Positions 33,684 through 34,157 of a stretch of 34,157 nt of DNA are shown one piece after another; within the stretch, counting starts at the first letter, position 1; each line of letters starts with the position of its first letter. The stretch spans positions 90,069 through 124,225 of the forward strand of contig NW_008705608.1 in assembly GCF_000186865.1 (NCBI RefSeq), in the 5' to 3' direction. Under the pieces are notes generated by a model that was not told where the DNA came from, did no database searches, and saw only the letters and a program-made list of their open reading frames with translations. Origin of the DNA: Aureococcus anophagefferens. Its lineage: Eukaryota; Sar; Pelagophyceae; Pelagomonadales; Pelagomonadaceae. A program made the position numbers and the translations under genes.

Positions 33684-34157
33684 TCAGAAGAGGGCGTCGT
33701 GCTTCTCCCCGAGCTTCTGCGCGAGGTCGTCGACCTTGCGGCTCGAGGCGAACTTGCCCCGCAGGCCCGGGAGCTTCCGGCGCACGCTCGCGAAGAGCCG
33801 CTTCGCGTCGTGGCACCGGCGGACGCGGTCCTCGCGCGCGATGTCCACGGGGCCGGCGACGTCCGCGCGCGTCGCGTTGGCGACGAACTCGCCGTAGAGG
33901 TCGAGGGTCGACAACACGCCGGCGAGGGCGAGGGCGACGTGCTTCGGCGCGCGCCGCGCGGCGGCGTCGTCGCCCGGCGCCGCGGCGCCGTGCGCGTCCA
34001 GCAGGCCGTCGAGGAGCCGCCCGAGGTCCAGCGCGTCGTCGAGCGTCAGGCTCGTCAGGTCCACGCGCCCGAGGAAGTCGGCGGCGAGGGCGTAGGCGGC
34101 GCAGGGCCCGTCGCCGCGGTCCTCGGGCCGCAGCGCGCGGAACGCGGCGCCCGCTCG
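33684..34157 (-). CDS. Partial gene at right edge, helical protein, unrecognised
   Basis: On the minus strand the frame is open from the right edge to a stop at 33684, giving 157 residues of the C-terminus. It is helical and amphipathic: a Leu-Asp repeat (Leu-Thr-Leu-Asp-Asp-Ala-Leu-Asp-Leu), then a basic segment with Leu-Phe-Ala-Ser-Val-Arg-Arg-Lys. The pattern of the first part faintly recalls the middle of Sec7 (ARF-GEF) domains, but no diagnostic motif is present, so I leave it unassigned. The start lies outside the window. Confidence 0.55.
   Translation of the reverse strand, partial: RAGAAFRALRPEDRGDGPCAAYALAADFLGRVDLTSLTLDDALDLGRLLDGLLDAHGAAAPGDDAAARRAPKHVALALAGVLSTLDLYGEFVANATRADVAGPVDIAREDRVRRCHDAKRLFASVRRKLPGLRGKFASSRKVDDLAQKLGEKHDALF

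Noticed and set aside
34065..34157. Sec7 (ARF-GEF) domain in the partial gene at the right edge
   Set aside because: Only a vague Leu/Asp helix pattern agrees; the catalytic glutamate loop is not present.

Overview
The window is nuclear DNA from a GC-rich, compact eukaryotic microalga. It is very GC-rich in coding regions, has only about 20-250 bp between most neighbouring genes, and carries one protein with an ASAFAP-like bipartite plastid presequence. It also holds a family of DNA-transposon-derived 'introner' introns. Together these fit a pelagophyte such as Aureococcus; the organism is an inference, not a database result.

Layout, left to right: the 3' end of an eIF4G/eIF5-type W2-domain protein (2-994); an F-box-like protein of relaxed codon use (1489-2592, +); a fragment of a small membrane protein (2687-3025, -); a secreted or plastid TPR protein (3032-3910, -); a sulfotransferase-like gene with a frameshift and an introner (4116-5347, +); organellar tyrosyl-tRNA synthetase (5410-6801, -); a small plastid-targeted one-helix protein (6922-7458, +); a large secreted kelch/EGF membrane protein interrupted by three introners (7627-11259, +); a low-complexity protein (11334-12221, -); a secretory GT8-like glycosyltransferase (12418-13845, -); a cyclic-nucleotide-gated-type channel (14021-16439, +); a RING-CH protein with a frameshift (16459-18413, -); a HIT hydrolase (19073-19756, -); a methyltransferase-like/SAP protein (19990-21231, +); a hemerythrin/CHY zinc-finger (BRUTUS/HRZ-like) protein (21375-22700, -); an RsuA-type pseudouridine synthase (23104-24108, -); an RS-rich protein (24197-24793, +); a Thg1-like 3'-5' polymerase with a long N-terminal extension and one introner (25041-28050, +); an F-box/LRR/ubiquitin-like protein (28094-28921, -); a Cu(+)-type P-ATPase with one introner (29206-32561, -); an Ala-rich protein (32967-33509, -); and an unrecognised partial gene at the right edge (33684-34157, -). 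There is no operon logic. Genes are packed as divergent and convergent pairs of unrelated housekeeping, signalling and secretory functions.

The main find is six introner copies in four genes. Each is exactly 192 bp (four copies) or exactly 203 bp (two copies). Each has terminal inverted repeats, sits inside an 8-bp target-site duplication, and restores an uninterrupted reading frame when removed together with one duplicate copy. The 3' splice site (CAG) lies in the terminal repeat. The 5' splice site is the first two bases of the duplicated target: GC in five copies and GT in one. The two arms vary together within a copy. In all four 192-bp copies the base that would pair with the acceptor A is mismatched on the gene-sense 5' arm, whichever way round the element lies. 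Six of the eight introns I can place are introners.
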